From an uncultured Clostridium sp. (GTDB lineage Bacteria > Bacillota > Clostridia > Lachnospirales > Lachnospiraceae), in the NCBI GenBank assembly GCA_947644195.1, contig CANRZB010000025.1:1-51718 (forward strand): a stretch of 51,718 nt of DNA, read 5' to 3'. Shown here piece after piece: positions 31,560 to 42,316 of this stretch (position 1 is the stretch's first letter; each line of letters starts with the position of its first letter). Position numbers and translations under genes: made by a program. Under the pieces are notes generated by a model. The model was not told where the DNA came from, did no database searches, and was given only the letters and a program-made list of their open reading frames with translations.

Positions 31560-32336
31560 ATGGGTGATTATGAGATTTTTAAAGATAAAGTATTCCAATT
31601 GACCAAGATTGATTTGAGCTGTTATAAAGAACGTCAGATGAAACGCCGGATTGATGCTTTGATAACCAGGAGCAATGTATCTGGCTACGATGAATATCTG
31701 AGATTGTTAAAGACAGACCAGGATAAATTGGAGGAATTTATCGCTTATTTGACGATCAATGTCTCGGAATTCTATCGAAACCCGGAGCAATGGCAGCTCC
31801 TGGAAAAAGAAATGTTGCCGTATCTTTTTGAGCGTTTTGGACAGAAAATTAAAATTTGGAGCGCTGCTTGTTCTACCGGTGATGAGCCGTATACCTTGGT
31901 TATGTTGTTAGCGAAGTTCATTCCGATGAACCAGATTCAGATTATTGCAACAGATATTGATAAACAGGTTTTGGAAAAAGCGCAGATTGGACTATATGAT
32001 GAGAAAAGCCTGCGTGGGCTGCCAAAGGAATATATTTCCAAATACTTTACCAAGGTCGGCGCCAGGAGCTATCAGATCTCGGAAGAGGTAAAGCGCTGCG
32101 TGAATTTCAGGCAGCATAACCTGTTGAAGGATCCTTATATCAAGGACTGCAATCTCATTATATGCCGAAACGTTATGATCTATTTTACAGAGGAAGCGAA
32201 GGTGGAAATCAATAAACGATTCTGTGCCTCCCTGCAGCAGGATGGACTGCTGTTCGTGGGAAGTACAGAGCAGATTATCGCACCGCATACTTTGGGATTT
32301 TCTACCTTTAAATCATTTTTTTATAAAAAGAATTGA
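31560..32336 (+). CDS. cheR: CheR-type protein glutamate methyltransferase
   Basis: CheR methylates glutamates of chemoreceptors using SAM. The 258-residue product has the helical N-terminal domain (CYKERQMKRRIDALI) and the methyltransferase domain with SAACSTGDEPYTLVMLL, IIATDIDKQVLEKA and NLIICRNVMIYF. The beta-subdomain inserted in the fold is present. It stands alone: no receptor, cheB, cheA or flagellar gene is in the window. ATAGGAG precedes the ATG. Confidence 0.93.
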   Translation: MGDYEIFKDKVFQLTKIDLSCYKERQMKRRIDALITRSNVSGYDEYLRLLKTDQDKLEEFIAYLTINVSEFYRNPEQWQLLEKEMLPYLFERFGQKIKIWSAACSTGDEPYTLVMLLAKFIPMNQIQIIATDIDKQVLEKAQIGLYDEKSLRGLPKEYISKYFTKVGARSYQISEEVKRCVNFRQHNLLKDPYIKDCNLIICRNVMIYFTEEAKVEINKRFCASLQQDGLLFVGSTEQIIAPHTLGFSTFKSFFYKKN

Positions 32337-32435
32337 TTTGAAGGGGGTGTCTGAGAGGAAGGTGGCGGGAGTTTGTGCTCTTTGAGTATTTTTCTTGATG
32401 GAAGATAGGAACAGGATATTGGAGGGAAGAACAGG

Positions 32436-33446
32436 ATGAGTGATCAGATCAGAGTAGTGGTGGATGCCATGGGTGGCGACGAGGCTCCCAGAGTGCCGGT
32501 ACAGGGTGCTATTGAGGCGATGCAGGAGAATCAGAATATTGTGATTACCCTGGTTGGACAGGAAGATGTAATACATACCGAGTTAGAGAAATATCAGTAT
32601 GATGAGAAACGGATGCATATTGTGCATGCGGATGAAGTCATCGGATTTGATGAACCGCCAGTGATGGCTGTGCGCAAGAAAAAGAATTCTTCCATCGTGG
32701 TAGGTATGAATCTTGTCAAACACGGCGAGGCGGATGCGTTTGTCTCTGCGGGTAGTACCGGGGCGATTCTGGTGGGCGGCCAGTTCGTGATCGGAAGGAT
32801 TAAAGGCGTGGAGCGTGCACCGTTGGCACCGTTAATTCCTACGGCGAACGGGCCATCTCTGTTGATCGACTGTGGAGCGAATGTAGATGCCAGGTCTTCC
32901 CACCTGTTGCAGTTTGCCCAGATGGGATCCATTTATATGGAACATGTGGTGGGGATCCAAAATCCAAAAGTTGCCATCGTGAATATTGGTGCCGAGGAAG
33001 AAAAGGGGAATATGTTAGTCAAAGAGACATATCCTTTATTGAAAGAATGTAAAGATATAAATTTTGTAGGAAGTATTGAAGCCAGGGATATCCCGAACGG
33101 AGATGCGGATGTCATTGTCTGTGAAGCGTTTGTCGGAAATGTTATTTTGAAATTATATGAGGGATTGGCGGGCACATTGCTGCATAAGGTAAAACAGGGA
33201 TTGATGTCGTCCCTGCGCAGCAAGATAGGAGCCCTGTTGATCAAGCCGGCATTGAAAAAGACCCTGAAAGAATTTAATACCTCCGATCATGGCGGTGCTC
33301 CTTTGCTGGGGCTCAAAGGGCTGGTGGTCAAGACGCATGGCAGTTCTGAACCTAGAGATGTCAAAATGGGGATTTTGCAATGTGTACAGTTTACGGAACA
33401 GAAAATTAATGAAAAGATCAAAGAAAATTTGACGATAGAGTCGTAA
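32436..33446 (+). CDS. plsX: Phosphate acyltransferase
   Basis: PlsX converts acyl-ACP to acyl-phosphate for phospholipid synthesis. The 336-residue product shows VVDAMGGDEAPR at the N-terminus, the SAGSTGAILVGG loop, LLIDCGANVD and DVIVCEAFVGNVILK. GGAGGG precedes ATG 32436. It starts the plsX-acpP-rnc-smc-ftsY cluster that is common in Firmicutes; fabD and fabG, often present between plsX and acpP, are missing here. Confidence 0.95.
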   Translation: MSDQIRVVVDAMGGDEAPRVPVQGAIEAMQENQNIVITLVGQEDVIHTELEKYQYDEKRMHIVHADEVIGFDEPPVMAVRKKKNSSIVVGMNLVKHGEADAFVSAGSTGAILVGGQFVIGRIKGVERAPLAPLIPTANGPSLLIDCGANVDARSSHLLQFAQMGSIYMEHVVGIQNPKVAIVNIGAEEEKGNMLVKETYPLLKECKDINFVGSIEARDIPNGDADVIVCEAFVGNVILKLYEGLAGTLLHKVKQGLMSSLRSKIGALLIKPALKKTLKEFNTSDHGGAPLLGLKGLVVKTHGSSEPRDVKMGILQCVQFTEQKINEKIKENLTIES

Positions 33447-33464
33447 ATAGAAATGAGGGTTGTT

Positions 33465-33698
33465 ATGGAGTTTGAAAAGCTTCAAAGGATTATCGCAGAA
33501 GTGTTATCGATGGATCCAGAAGAGATTACCCGAAAGAAAAAATTTGTGGACGATCTGGGGGCGGATTCCCTCGAAGTATTTCAGATTATTATGGGAATCG
33601 AAGACGCTTTCGATGTGATTTTGGAAGAGGACGCAGTAAACCAGGTTGACACAGTGGAGGACGCCTTTGCTCTGATCAAACAGGCAAACCAGGCATAA
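33465..33698 (+). CDS. acpP: Acyl carrier protein
   Basis: A 77-residue acidic helical carrier that holds growing fatty acids on 4'-phosphopantetheine. The attachment site is Ser35 in LGADSLE. ATG 33465 (MEFEKLQRII) is preferred to the in-frame ATG at 33453 because GAGGG lies six bases upstream of it. It lies between plsX and rnc as in many Firmicutes. Confidence 0.95.
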   Translation: MEFEKLQRIIAEVLSMDPEEITRKKKFVDDLGADSLEVFQIIMGIEDAFDVILEEDAVNQVDTVEDAFALIKQANQA

Positions 33699-33715
33699 AG
33701 GAGAGCGGACAAAGA

Positions 33716-34432
33716 TTGAACCAGAAAATGATACTAGAATTTGAGAATAAGATTGGATATACGTTTGCAGATCCTGATCTGTTGGTGACTGCATTGACAC
33801 ATAGTTCGTATTCCAATGAAAAGCGCTTAAAAAAATATAAATGCAATGAAAGGCTGGAATTTTTGGGGGATGCCGTCCTGGAACTGATCTCCAGCGAATA
33901 TATTTTTCAGCAGAACCAGACCAGACCGGAGGGGGTCTTGACCAGGATTCGTGCCAGTTATGTCTGTGAGCCGACCCTGGCTCTGTGTGCCCGCGAGATC
34001 GACCTGGGAAAATATATTTTGTTAGGTAAGGGAGAGGATGCCTCCGGGGGCAGAGACCGGGATTCCATTCTTTCGGATGCATTAGAGGCAACGATCGGCG
34101 CCATCTATCTGGATGGTGGACTGGAGCGTGCCAGGGAATATGTCAATCATTTCGTGTTACAGGATATCGAACAGAAAAAGTTATTCTATGATAGCAAAAC
34201 CATCCTGCAGGAGATGGTACAGGGAAAGCATCGTTCCCTGCACTATGAATTATTATCCGAGTCGGGACCGGATCACCACAAATCTTTTACGGTAGCGGTT
34301 ATCATAGACGGGAAACAGGTTGCCACTGCAACTGACCGCACCAAGAAAAAGGCGGAGCAGTCTGCCGCCTATCAGGCGATCCTGAAGTTGGGTGTCAAAA
34401 GTAGTCACGAGGGAGAGACAGAATGTATTTAA
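33716..34432 (+). CDS. rnc: Ribonuclease III
   Basis: RNase III cuts double-stranded RNA in rRNA maturation and mRNA turnover. The 238-residue product has the catalytic signature ERLEFLGDAVLELIS and a second acidic site in DALEATIGAIYLDGG. A double-stranded-RNA-binding domain fills about residues 160-228. The start is TTG at 33716, with GGAG about ten bases upstream; an in-frame ATG at 33728 lacks a site. It overlaps smc by ten bases. Confidence 0.95.
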   Translation: MNQKMILEFENKIGYTFADPDLLVTALTHSSYSNEKRLKKYKCNERLEFLGDAVLELISSEYIFQQNQTRPEGVLTRIRASYVCEPTLALCAREIDLGKYILLGKGEDASGGRDRDSILSDALEATIGAIYLDGGLERAREYVNHFVLQDIEQKKLFYDSKTILQEMVQGKHRSLHYELLSESGPDHHKSFTVAVIIDGKQVATATDRTKKKAEQSAAYQAILKLGVKSSHEGETECI

Positions 34433-37400
34433 AGAGCTTGGAGGTACATGGATTTAAATCCTTTGCCAATAAACTGGTATTTGAATTTCATGATGGAATT
34501 ACAGCGATTGTTGGGCCGAATGGAAGCGGAAAAAGTAATGTGGCAGATGCGGTTCGCTGGGTCCTGGGGGAGCAGAGCGCGAAACAGCTTCGCGGTGCCA
34601 GGATGGAGGACATCATCTTTTCGGGAACGCAGATGCGCAAACCGCAAGGATTTGCTTATGTTGCGATTACCATCAATAATGAAGACCATCAGTTAAAGAT
34701 TCCCTATGAAGAAGTCAAAATTGCTAGAAGGGTATACCGTTCCGGCGAGAGCGAATATCTTTTGAATGGTGCAGCATGCAGGCTGCGGGATATCCAGGAA
34801 TTATTATTTGATACCGGAATCGGCAAGGAAGGGTATTCGATCATCGGGCAGGGACAGATTGATAAAATATTGAGTGGAAAACCAGAGGATCGTCGGGAAT
34901 TGTTCGATGAAGCCGCTGGTATTGTGAAGTTTAAAAAGAGAAAAAATATGGCGGAGAAAAACCTCGAGGAAGAACGCCAGAATTTGGTGCGTATTGAGGA
35001 TATCTTGGCGGAACTGGAGAAACAGGTCGGTCCGTTGGAGAAACAGGCGGGAAAGGCCAAGGAATATCTGACCTATCGGGATGAACTGCGGAATTTGGAT
35101 ATCCATGTCTTTTTGACAGAATACCGTCAGAATCAGAATACGATGAAAGAGCTGCGGGGGAAAGAGGAGATCGCTGGCCGGGATTTCAAGCAGGCAGAAT
35201 CTGATTATGAGCAGGCAAAGGCAGACTACGTTTCTTTGGAGGAGACCCTGGAGAAGCAGGGGAGACAGATCGAAGAATGTAGGGAGACAATTACCTCGGA
35301 TAAGATGCGCTGCAATCAATGTGAGGGAGAAATAAAACTGTTACAGGAACAGATTCATGCGGTACGCCAGAATGAAGCCCATTATCAGGAACAGATTCGG
35401 GCGTTAGATCAGAAACTGGATACTCTGGCAGAGGACCAGAGTGGCTATGCCGGGCAGGAGCAGACGCTGGAAGAAGAATTGCAGTCGTGTGTGCAGGAGC
35501 AATCCCGGATTTCGGCACAGAAAGAGGAGATTGCAGGAGCAATTCGGGATCTGGATGAGGAGATTACGGGCCATAATGAGGAGATCCTGGCGGCATCCGA
35601 TACGAATACCGGGGTAAAGACACAGGAGGAACGTTTCCAGACGTTATTAGAACAGAATAATATCAAAAAGGTGGAAATGACGAAGCGGATTTTGGAGAAC
35701 AAGACGGAATCCGTGGCGCTGCAGGAAATTTTAGACCGGGAAAAGCAGGCTCTGGATGATTTGACGGATAAGATCCAAGAAATGGATCACATTGGCGAGG
35801 AGATGAGCCGTTCTGTCCGCAGTTTACAGGGGGAGTTAGAGCAGCTGCGGGGAGAGCATCGGGATATTCAGCAGCATTACCATATGGATCATTCCAGACT
35901 ACATTCCCTGAAAAATATGACGGAACGCTATGAGGGATTTGGACAGAGCATCAAACGGGTCATGGAGCAGAAGAAGCAGTATCCTGGAATCATTGGCGTA
36001 GTTGCCGATATTATTCGGGTAAAACAGAAGTATGAGATTGCAGTAGAAACCGCATTAGGCGGAAGCATCCAGAATATTGTCACGGATGATGAGCAGACGG
36101 CAAAAAGTATGATTGGATATCTCAAGAAGAATCGGTTTGGCCGGGCGACATTCCTGCCACTGACGAATGTGCATGGCAGATCGCATGGACAGGCTACGCA
36201 GATTCTTTCTGAGGAAGGAGTGATTGGACTGGCTTCTACACTTGTAGAAGCGGAATCCCGTTTTTCTGGTCTGGTCGAATATTTACTGGGACGATTCGTG
36301 GTCGTGGACCAGATTGACCATGCGATTGCACTTGCCAGGAAGTATCACCATACGCTCCGCATTGTGACGACGGAAGGGGAACTGCTCAATCCAGGAGGCT
36401 CCATGTCTGGAGGAGCATTTAAGAATAACAATAATCTTTTGGGACGCCGCAGGGAAATGGAAGATTTGGAAAAAGCGGTGGAAGCACATCAGAAGCGTAT
36501 GCAGGAAATTACCGGCCTGATCCGGGAAAAGGAACAGGAAGGCAGTGACATGCAGCGGAAGATGGAGGCAAACCATGGAATTCGGGAAGATTTGATCCTG
36601 AAACAGAACACGGCGAAATTACGCTATGACCGGGCTGAGGATGATATGGCGAAAAACCGGGAAGTATTGGAACAGATTCAGTTTGAAACCCAGGGCATTG
36701 ACAGCCAGAAAGAGGAAATCCGCAGGCAGTTAGAACAATTGCAGGATCAGCGCAAGGAAGTGGAGAATCAGAATAAAATCCGAGAGGAACGGATTGCCCA
36801 GTGCAGGGAAAGGTTAGAGGAAAGCCGTGCCCAGGAGGAACGGCTGACCGCAGAAGAGAACGAGTCCCGGCTGCAGCAGAACAGTCTCATCCAAAAGAAG
36901 ACATTTCTCCAGGAGAATATTACCCGTGTCCGGCAGGAAATGGAGACAGTGAGGCAGGAGAAACAGGAGCTGTCCGAGAATAATGCCCAGTCCGGCGACA
37001 GGATCCGGGAAAAAGAGGAACAGATTTTGGAGGTACAGCGCCAGATGGAACAGCTTACGGCGCAAATGGAAACCCTGGAGCAGATGTTAGCGGAGAAGAC
37101 CAGTACCAGGGAAGAATTAACGGGTAGACAGAAATGCTTCTTTGAGAAACGGGAAGAACTGTCCGAGCAGATGAACCGGTTGGACAAGGAATGTTTCCGG
37201 CTCCACAACCAACAGGAAAAATTACAGGAAAAGATGGATTCCTATACCAATTATATGTGGGAACAGTATGAACTGACCTATTCCAAAGCGGAGGAATTAC
37301 AGGTTCCGATTGATATGCCGCAGGAAAAGATGAAACAGCAGATACGGGATCTCAAGAATAAAATCCGCTCGCTGGGGGATGTCAACGTCAATGCGATTGA

Positions 37401-37986
37401 ACAATACCAGGAGATCATGGAGCGTTATACCTTATTGAACGGGCAGCATGATGACCTGATTCAGGCGGCGGAGGTATTGGTTGGTATCATCGAGGAACTG
37501 GATGAGGAAATGCGCAAACAGTTTGCCAGTCAGTTTGAAGAGATCCGTCTTCGTTTTGATAAGGTATTCAAGGAATTATTTGGCGGGGGCCGTGGTACAC
37601 TGGAATTGACGGAGGATGAAGATGTCCTGGAGGCAGGAATTCGGATTGTCGCACAGCCACCGGGCAAAAAACTGCAGAATATGATGCAGTTGTCCGGCGG
37701 GGAAAAGGCGTTGACCGCTATTTCATTGCTCTTTGCCATCCAGAGCCTGAAACCATCGCCGTTCTGTCTTCTGGACGAGATTGAGGCGGCGTTAGATGAT
37801 TCCAATGTAGGCCGTTATGCGGATTATTTACATAAACTGACAAAAAACACACAGTTTATCGTGATTACCCACCGGCGCGGTACGATGAATGCAGCGGATA
37901 TCCTCTATGGTATCACAATGCAGGAAAAGGGAGTGTCTACGCTGGTATCGGTGAATCTGCTGGATGAAAAAGAGATCGCAAATTAA
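34423..37986 (+). CDS. smc: Chromosome segregation protein SMC
   Basis: SMC condenses and organises the chromosome with ScpA and ScpB. The 1187-residue product has the Walker [17 protein letters not shown] at residues 32-47, two long coiled-coil arms (about 165-500 and 680-1020) around a hinge (about 515-640), the ABC signature [11 protein letters not shown] and the Walker B segment [13 protein letters not shown] near the C-terminus. Length and layout are normal. GAGGGAGAG precedes the ATG within rnc. Confidence 0.97.
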   Translation: MYLKSLEVHGFKSFANKLVFEFHDGITAIVGPNGSGKSNVADAVRWVLGEQSAKQLRGARMEDIIFSGTQMRKPQGFAYVAITINNEDHQLKIPYEEVKIARRVYRSGESEYLLNGAACRLRDIQELLFDTGIGKEGYSIIGQGQIDKILSGKPEDRRELFDEAAGIVKFKKRKNMAEKNLEEERQNLVRIEDILAELEKQVGPLEKQAGKAKEYLTYRDELRNLDIHVFLTEYRQNQNTMKELRGKEEIAGRDFKQAESDYEQAKADYVSLEETLEKQGRQIEECRETITSDKMRCNQCEGEIKLLQEQIHAVRQNEAHYQEQIRALDQKLDTLAEDQSGYAGQEQTLEEELQSCVQEQSRISAQKEEIAGAIRDLDEEITGHNEEILAASDTNTGVKTQEERFQTLLEQNNIKKVEMTKRILENKTESVALQEILDREKQALDDLTDKIQEMDHIGEEMSRSVRSLQGELEQLRGEHRDIQQHYHMDHSRLHSLKNMTERYEGFGQSIKRVMEQKKQYPGIIGVVADIIRVKQKYEIAVETALGGSIQNIVTDDEQTAKSMIGYLKKNRFGRATFLPLTNVHGRSHGQATQILSEEGVIGLASTLVEAESRFSGLVEYLLGRFVVVDQIDHAIALARKYHHTLRIVTTEGELLNPGGSMSGGAFKNNNNLLGRRREMEDLEKAVEAHQKRMQEITGLIREKEQEGSDMQRKMEANHGIREDLILKQNTAKLRYDRAEDDMAKNREVLEQIQFETQGIDSQKEEIRRQLEQLQDQRKEVENQNKIREERIAQCRERLEESRAQEERLTAEENESRLQQNSLIQKKTFLQENITRVRQEMETVRQEKQELSENNAQSGDRIREKEEQILEVQRQMEQLTAQMETLEQMLAEKTSTREELTGRQKCFFEKREELSEQMNRLDKECFRLHNQQEKLQEKMDSYTNYMWEQYELTYSKAEELQVPIDMPQEKMKQQIRDLKNKIRSLGDVNVNAIEQYQEIMERYTLLNGQHDDLIQAAEVLVGIIEELDEEMRKQFASQFEEIRLRFDKVFKELFGGGRGTLELTEDEDVLEAGIRIVAQPPGKKLQNMMQLSGGEKALTAISLLFAIQSLKPSPFCLLDEIEAALDDSNVGRYADYLHKLTKNTQFIVITHRRGTMNAADILYGITMQEKGVSTLVSVNLLDEKEIAN

Positions 37987-38028
37987 TCGTTATTCATTGC
38001 AAATAGGAAAAGAAGGGATTACAATAAC

Positions 38029-38952
38029 ATGGGTGAAAAAAAGGGCTTTTTCAGTAAATTGAAGGATGGGCTTACCAAGACCAGAGATAGTTTTGTAGCC
38101 GGGGTGGACTCAATTTTTAGTGGATTTTCAGAGATTGACGACGATTTCTACGAGGAATTGGAGGAAGTCCTTATTATGGCGGATATTGGTGTGAACACGA
38201 CTGAAAAAATTATTGATGATCTGCGGGAGAAGGTTAAGGAACAGCGGATCAAGGAGATCAGTGTGTGCCGCCAGCTTCTGATTGATACGATTAAGGAGCA
38301 GATGCGGGTGGATGAACATGCCTATGATTTCGCAGATCAGACTTCTGTCGTCCTTTTGATCGGTGTCAACGGTGTGGGAAAGACGACTTCGGTCGGTAAG
38401 CTGGCAGGGCAGTTTAAGGACCGGGGGAAGAAGGTAGTTCTGGCGGCTGCCGATACATTCCGTGCAGCGGCGATTGGCCAGCTGACAGAGTGGGCGAACC
38501 GCGCAGGTGTAGAAATTATCTCCGGGCAGGAAGGTGGAGATCCGGCGGCGGTGGTCTATGACGCCGTCAATGCGGCCAAGGCGAGAAAAGCGGATGTGCT
38601 GATCTGCGATACTGCGGGTCGCTTGCATAACAAGAAGAATTTGATGGAAGAGTTGGGCAAGATCAATCGGATCATTGAGCGGGAATATCCAGAGGCCAGG
38701 AGAGAAACATTAGTGGTTCTGGATGGGACAACCGGGCAGAATGCACTGGTACAGGCGAAGCAGTTTAATGAAGTTACGGATATTACGGGAATTGTATTAA
38801 CCAAGCTGGATGGAACGGCCAAAGGTGGGATTGCCATTGCGATTCAGTCTGAGATGCATCTACCGGTGAAATATATTGGGATCGGGGAGCAGATAGATGA
38901 TTTGCAGAAATTTGATGCAGACAGTTTTGTAGATGCGTTGTTTGAGAACTGA
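38029..38952 (+). CDS. ftsY: Signal recognition particle receptor FtsY
   Basis: FtsY is the SRP receptor GTPase that brings ribosome-nascent chain complexes to the Sec translocon. The 307-residue product has the N domain followed by GTPase motifs [14 protein letters not shown] (about residues 112-125), [16 protein letters not shown] and [10 protein letters not shown]. The acidic N-terminal A domain of enterobacterial FtsY is reduced to about 25 residues, as usual in Firmicutes. The ribosome site (AAGAAGGG) is rather distant. ylxM and ffh, which often follow, are absent. Confidence 0.96.
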   Translation: MGEKKGFFSKLKDGLTKTRDSFVAGVDSIFSGFSEIDDDFYEELEEVLIMADIGVNTTEKIIDDLREKVKEQRIKEISVCRQLLIDTIKEQMRVDEHAYDFADQTSVVLLIGVNGVGKTTSVGKLAGQFKDRGKKVVLAAADTFRAAAIGQLTEWANRAGVEIISGQEGGDPAAVVYDAVNAAKARKADVLICDTAGRLHNKKNLMEELGKINRIIEREYPEARRETLVVLDGTTGQNALVQAKQFNEVTDITGIVLTKLDGTAKGGIAIAIQSEMHLPVKYIGIGEQIDDLQKFDADSFVDALFEN

Positions 38953-39073
38953 TGCAGGCGGAAGTGCTGTCAGGAAATGGTTCGCGCTGGAATGGAGTAC
39001 CCCACAGGAAATGGTTGTTAGGCATAGACAGAGGCGGAACAGGTGAAACAATTAGGAATGGAGATGGAATACA

Positions 39074-40291
39074 ATGATGACATTAGATAAATTTGAGGAA
39101 GCAGCGGATAAAGTAAAAGAGGTGGTTTTGCCGACGAATCTGATTTACAGTGAGTATTTTTCAGAGCAGACGGGCGGCAAGATCTATCTGAAACCGGAAA
39201 ATATGCAGTATACCGGTGCTTACAAAGTCAGAGGAGCATATTATAAGATCAGTACCATGTCCGAGGAGGAGCGGGAAAAGGGATTAATTACGGCATCAGC
39301 GGGCAATCATGCCCAGGGTGTCGCCTATGCCGCTAAATTATTTCATGTTCCGGCGACGATTGTGATGCCGACGACAACGCCGTTAATTAAAGTAAACCGT
39401 ACTAAGAACTATGGGGCAGAAGTGGTATTGCACGGTTCGGTCTACGATGAGGCATATCAGCATGCGTTAAAGCTGGCGGAGGAAAAGGGTGCAACCTTCG
39501 TCCATCCGTTTAATGATGAAACAGTCGCCATGGGACAGGGCAGTATCGCGATGGAAATCTTTAAGGAACTGCCAACGGTAGATATTATTCTGGTTCCGGT
39601 AGGTGGAGGCGGATTGGCGGCAGGGGTATCTACCCTGGCTAAATTCCTGAATCCCAATATTACTGTGATCGGTGTGGAACCGGCAGGCGCCAGTTGTATG
39701 AAGGCATCTCTGGCGAGCGGGCATGTCGTAACGCTGCCGGAGGTAGAGACCATTGCAGACGGTACGGCGGTGAAAACACCAGGGGATGTGGTCTTCCCTT
39801 ACATCCAGAAGAATATTGATGAGATTATTGAGGTAGAGGATCAGGAGTTGATCGTGAATTTCCTGGATGTGCTGGAAAACCATAAGATGTTGGTGGAAAA
39901 TTCCGGATTATTGACTGTGGCGGCATTAAAGCATCTGGATTGTCGGGATAAAAAGGTGGTATCCATTTTAAGTGGTGGAAATATGGATATCATCACGACC
40001 TCATCGGTGGTGCAGCATGGTTTGATTGCCCGAGGCAGGGTATTCAGCGTATCCGTACTTTTGCCGGACCGTCCCGGGGAACTGGTTACTGTGGCGGACA
40101 TCATTGCCAGACATAAGGGAAATGTCATCCGTCTGGAACACAACCAGTTTGTAAGCATCAACCGCAATGCTGCCGTGGAATTAAAAATTACCCTGGAGGC
40201 GTTTGGACATGAGCATAAGCAGGAAATTTTAGACGCCCTGCGAAAGAAGGGCTATGATGCAAAAGAGGAAAGTCCGACGGCGATTTATTAA
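39074..40291 (+). CDS. ilvA: Threonine ammonia-lyase
   Basis: This PLP-dependent enzyme deaminates threonine to 2-oxobutyrate, either for isoleucine synthesis or threonine catabolism. The PLP lysine is in TGAYKVRGAYYK, the glycine loop is SAGNHAQGVAYAA, and VGGGGLAAGV is the second phosphate loop. A single ACT domain (about residues 330-402) gives the 405-residue medium form, which may or may not respond to isoleucine. The start at 39074 is followed at once by a second ATG (39077); either could be used. It lies apart from other branched-chain genes. Confidence 0.93.
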   Translation: MMTLDKFEEAADKVKEVVLPTNLIYSEYFSEQTGGKIYLKPENMQYTGAYKVRGAYYKISTMSEEEREKGLITASAGNHAQGVAYAAKLFHVPATIVMPTTTPLIKVNRTKNYGAEVVLHGSVYDEAYQHALKLAEEKGATFVHPFNDETVAMGQGSIAMEIFKELPTVDIILVPVGGGGLAAGVSTLAKFLNPNITVIGVEPAGASCMKASLASGHVVTLPEVETIADGTAVKTPGDVVFPYIQKNIDEIIEVEDQELIVNFLDVLENHKMLVENSGLLTVAALKHLDCRDKKVVSILSGGNMDIITTSSVVQHGLIARGRVFSVSVLLPDRPGELVTVADIIARHKGNVIRLEHNQFVSINRNAAVELKITLEAFGHEHKQEILDALRKKGYDAKEESPTAIY

Positions 40292-40329
40292 ACGGGGAAG
40301 AAGATGCATAAGCAGGAAAGGGAAAAAAC

Positions 40330-41526
40330 ATGAGTAATGAATTGTTACATACACCGGGTGGCGTCCGCGATATCTATGGAAGTTCCTGTGCGCAAAAGCT
40401 GGCAGTACAGGGTGATTTGCAAAAGATGATCCATTCCTATGGGTTCCAGGATATTCAGACTCCGACGTTTGAGTATTTCGATATCTTTAATAAAGAGCGT
40501 GGGACGGTCGCATCCGATGAGATGTTTAAGTTTTTTGACCGTGGAAACAACACACTGGTCCTGCGTCCTGATATGACGCCATCGATTGCGCGGTGTGTTG
40601 CCAAATATTGTCGGGAGGAACAGATGCAGATTCGCTTCTGTTATACGGCGCAGACCTTTGTCAATACCAAACAGTATAAGGGAAAACTGCAGGAGGTGAC
40701 GCAGATCGGTGCCGAGCTGTTTCATGATGACAGTTCCGATGCGGATGCGGAAATGATTGCGCTTACCATAGAATGTCTGCTCCAGAGCGGTTTGCAGGAG
40801 TTCCAGCTGGAAGTCGGCCATGCCGACCTGTTCCGGGGATTGGTGGAAGAGGCAGGATTTGACCAGGAGGAAACGGACAAGCTGCGAGATCTGATTGAAA
40901 CAAAAAACTTTTTTGGTGTGGAGGATTTGCTGGAGCAGCTGACCGTATCTCAGGGACTGCGGGAAATTTTCATGAAGCTGCCAGATATCCAGGGTGATAT
41001 GTCTACATGTGTAGAATACGTGAAAGAGCGCACCCACAGTACCCGTGTGATGCGGGCATTGGAGCGTTTACAGAAATTAGAAACTATTCTAACCCTCTAT
41101 GGTTTTATGGATTATGTGACAATTGACATGAGCATGCTTAGTCATTACAGTTATTATACCGGTGTGATTTTCCGTGCCTATACCTATGGAAATGGGGAGG
41201 CCGTTGCGAGCGGAGGCCGGTATGACAGTCTGGTAGGGCAGTTTGGTATGGAGGTGCCGGCGATCGGCCTTGCCATTGTCTTAGATCAGCTTATGATCGC
41301 TTTAGAGCGCCAAAAGCGGCTTCAGACGGCAGCATCTTCGGGGATCTTGCTTTTGTATCCCAAGGAGGCGAGGGAGAAGGCATTGACCCAGGCGGCGGAG
41401 CTGAGGGCCGCAGGGGAGACCGTCCAGATGCTTCGTAAGTCCTCCAAAGTAGCCTATGAGGAGTATGAGGAGTATGCCAGACGCAACGGGAATGAACGGG
41501 TTCTATATATTACGGAGGAAACCTAA
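40330..41526 (+). CDS. hisZ: ATP phosphoribosyltransferase regulatory subunit
   Basis: HisZ is a catalytically inactive relative of histidyl-tRNA synthetase that binds the short HisG and allows histidine feedback. The 398-residue product has class II synthetase motifs without the tRNA-charging residues: GGVRDIYG near the start, VLRPDMTPSIARCVAKY for motif 2, and the ASGGRYDSLVGQFG region for motif 3. It lacks the anticodon-binding domain of a true HisS. It heads the his cluster and needs the short HisG encoded next. Confidence 0.93.
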   Translation: MSNELLHTPGGVRDIYGSSCAQKLAVQGDLQKMIHSYGFQDIQTPTFEYFDIFNKERGTVASDEMFKFFDRGNNTLVLRPDMTPSIARCVAKYCREEQMQIRFCYTAQTFVNTKQYKGKLQEVTQIGAELFHDDSSDADAEMIALTIECLLQSGLQEFQLEVGHADLFRGLVEEAGFDQEETDKLRDLIETKNFFGVEDLLEQLTVSQGLREIFMKLPDIQGDMSTCVEYVKERTHSTRVMRALERLQKLETILTLYGFMDYVTIDMSMLSHYSYYTGVIFRAYTYGNGEAVASGGRYDSLVGQFGMEVPAIGLAIVLDQLMIALERQKRLQTAASSGILLLYPKEAREKALTQAAELRAAGETVQMLRKSSKVAYEEYEEYARRNGNERVLYITEET

Positions 41527-41558
41527 GTACAATCAATAAAATATGCTATGTGGGACAA

Positions 41559-41636
41559 GTCAGACTGGCTATTTGTTTCCGGGCGAAAGCAAATAGTTTT
41601 GTTCTGACACGGGAAATCTTTGGAATTCTCCCGTGT
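41559..41636 (+). terminator. Two hairpins between hisZ and hisG
   Basis: CTATTTG at 41569-41575 pairs with CAAATAG at 41590-41596, followed by TTTTGTT, and an outer GTCAGA (41559-41564) can pair with TCTGAC (41603-41608). A second stem, ACACGGGA (41607-41614) with TCCCGTGT (41629-41636), follows at once. The first looks like a weak intrinsic terminator. The pair may attenuate transcription into hisG. No histidine-rich leader peptide is visible. Confidence 0.45.
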
Positions 41637-41674
41637 GGTTCTTTGCAATCTATCGCTTAGAAATGAGGAATGGT

Positions 41675-42316
41675 ATGAAGTATTTAACATTTGCTCTGGC
41701 AAAGGGCAGGCTGGCGAAGAAAACTCTGAGCCTGATGGAACAGATCGGTATTACCTGTGAGGAAATGAAAGACGAGAAAACCAGGAAACTGATCTTTGTC
41801 AATGAGGAATTAAAATTAAAATTTTTCTTATCGAAGGCGTCGGATGTGCCGACTTATGTGGAATTGGGAGCTGCGGATATTGGCGTAGTTGGGAAAGACA
41901 CAATTCTGGAAGAAGGCAGGAAACTTTATGAGGTGTTGGATCTGAATACCGGAAAGTGCCGGATGTGCGTTGCCGGGCCAGAATCTGCCAGGAAGCAGTT
42001 AAATGACGGTTCTTTGATCCGGGTGGCAAGTAAATATCCCCGAATTGCAAAGGATTATTTCTACAATGTAAAGCATCAGACGGTAGAAATTATTAAACTC
42101 AACGGTTCGGTCGAATTGGCGCCGATCGTCGGATTATCCGAAGTGATTGTGGATATCGTGGAAACGGGATCCACACTTCGGGAAAATGGGCTGGAAGTTT
42201 TAGAGGAGATCTGTCCGTTGTCGGCGAGGGTGGTAGTCAATGAGGTTAGCATGAAAATGCAGCACGAGAGAATCAATACATTGATCCATGATTTAAAGGA
42301 GGTATTACCCGCATGA
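41675..42316 (+). CDS. hisG: ATP phosphoribosyltransferase, short form
   Basis: HisG catalyses the first step of histidine synthesis, joining ATP and PRPP. At 213 residues it lacks the C-terminal ACT-like regulatory domain, so it depends on HisZ. Conserved parts are [13 protein letters not shown] at the N-terminus, the [12 protein letters not shown] segment and [16 protein letters not shown], the PRPP-binding loop. GAGG precedes ATG 41675; an in-frame ATG at 41663 is the alternative. The stop overlaps the hisD start. Confidence 0.95.
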   Translation: MKYLTFALAKGRLAKKTLSLMEQIGITCEEMKDEKTRKLIFVNEELKLKFFLSKASDVPTYVELGAADIGVVGKDTILEEGRKLYEVLDLNTGKCRMCVAGPESARKQLNDGSLIRVASKYPRIAKDYFYNVKHQTVEIIKLNGSVELAPIVGLSEVIVDIVETGSTLRENGLEVLEEICPLSARVVVNEVSMKMQHERINTLIHDLKEVLPA

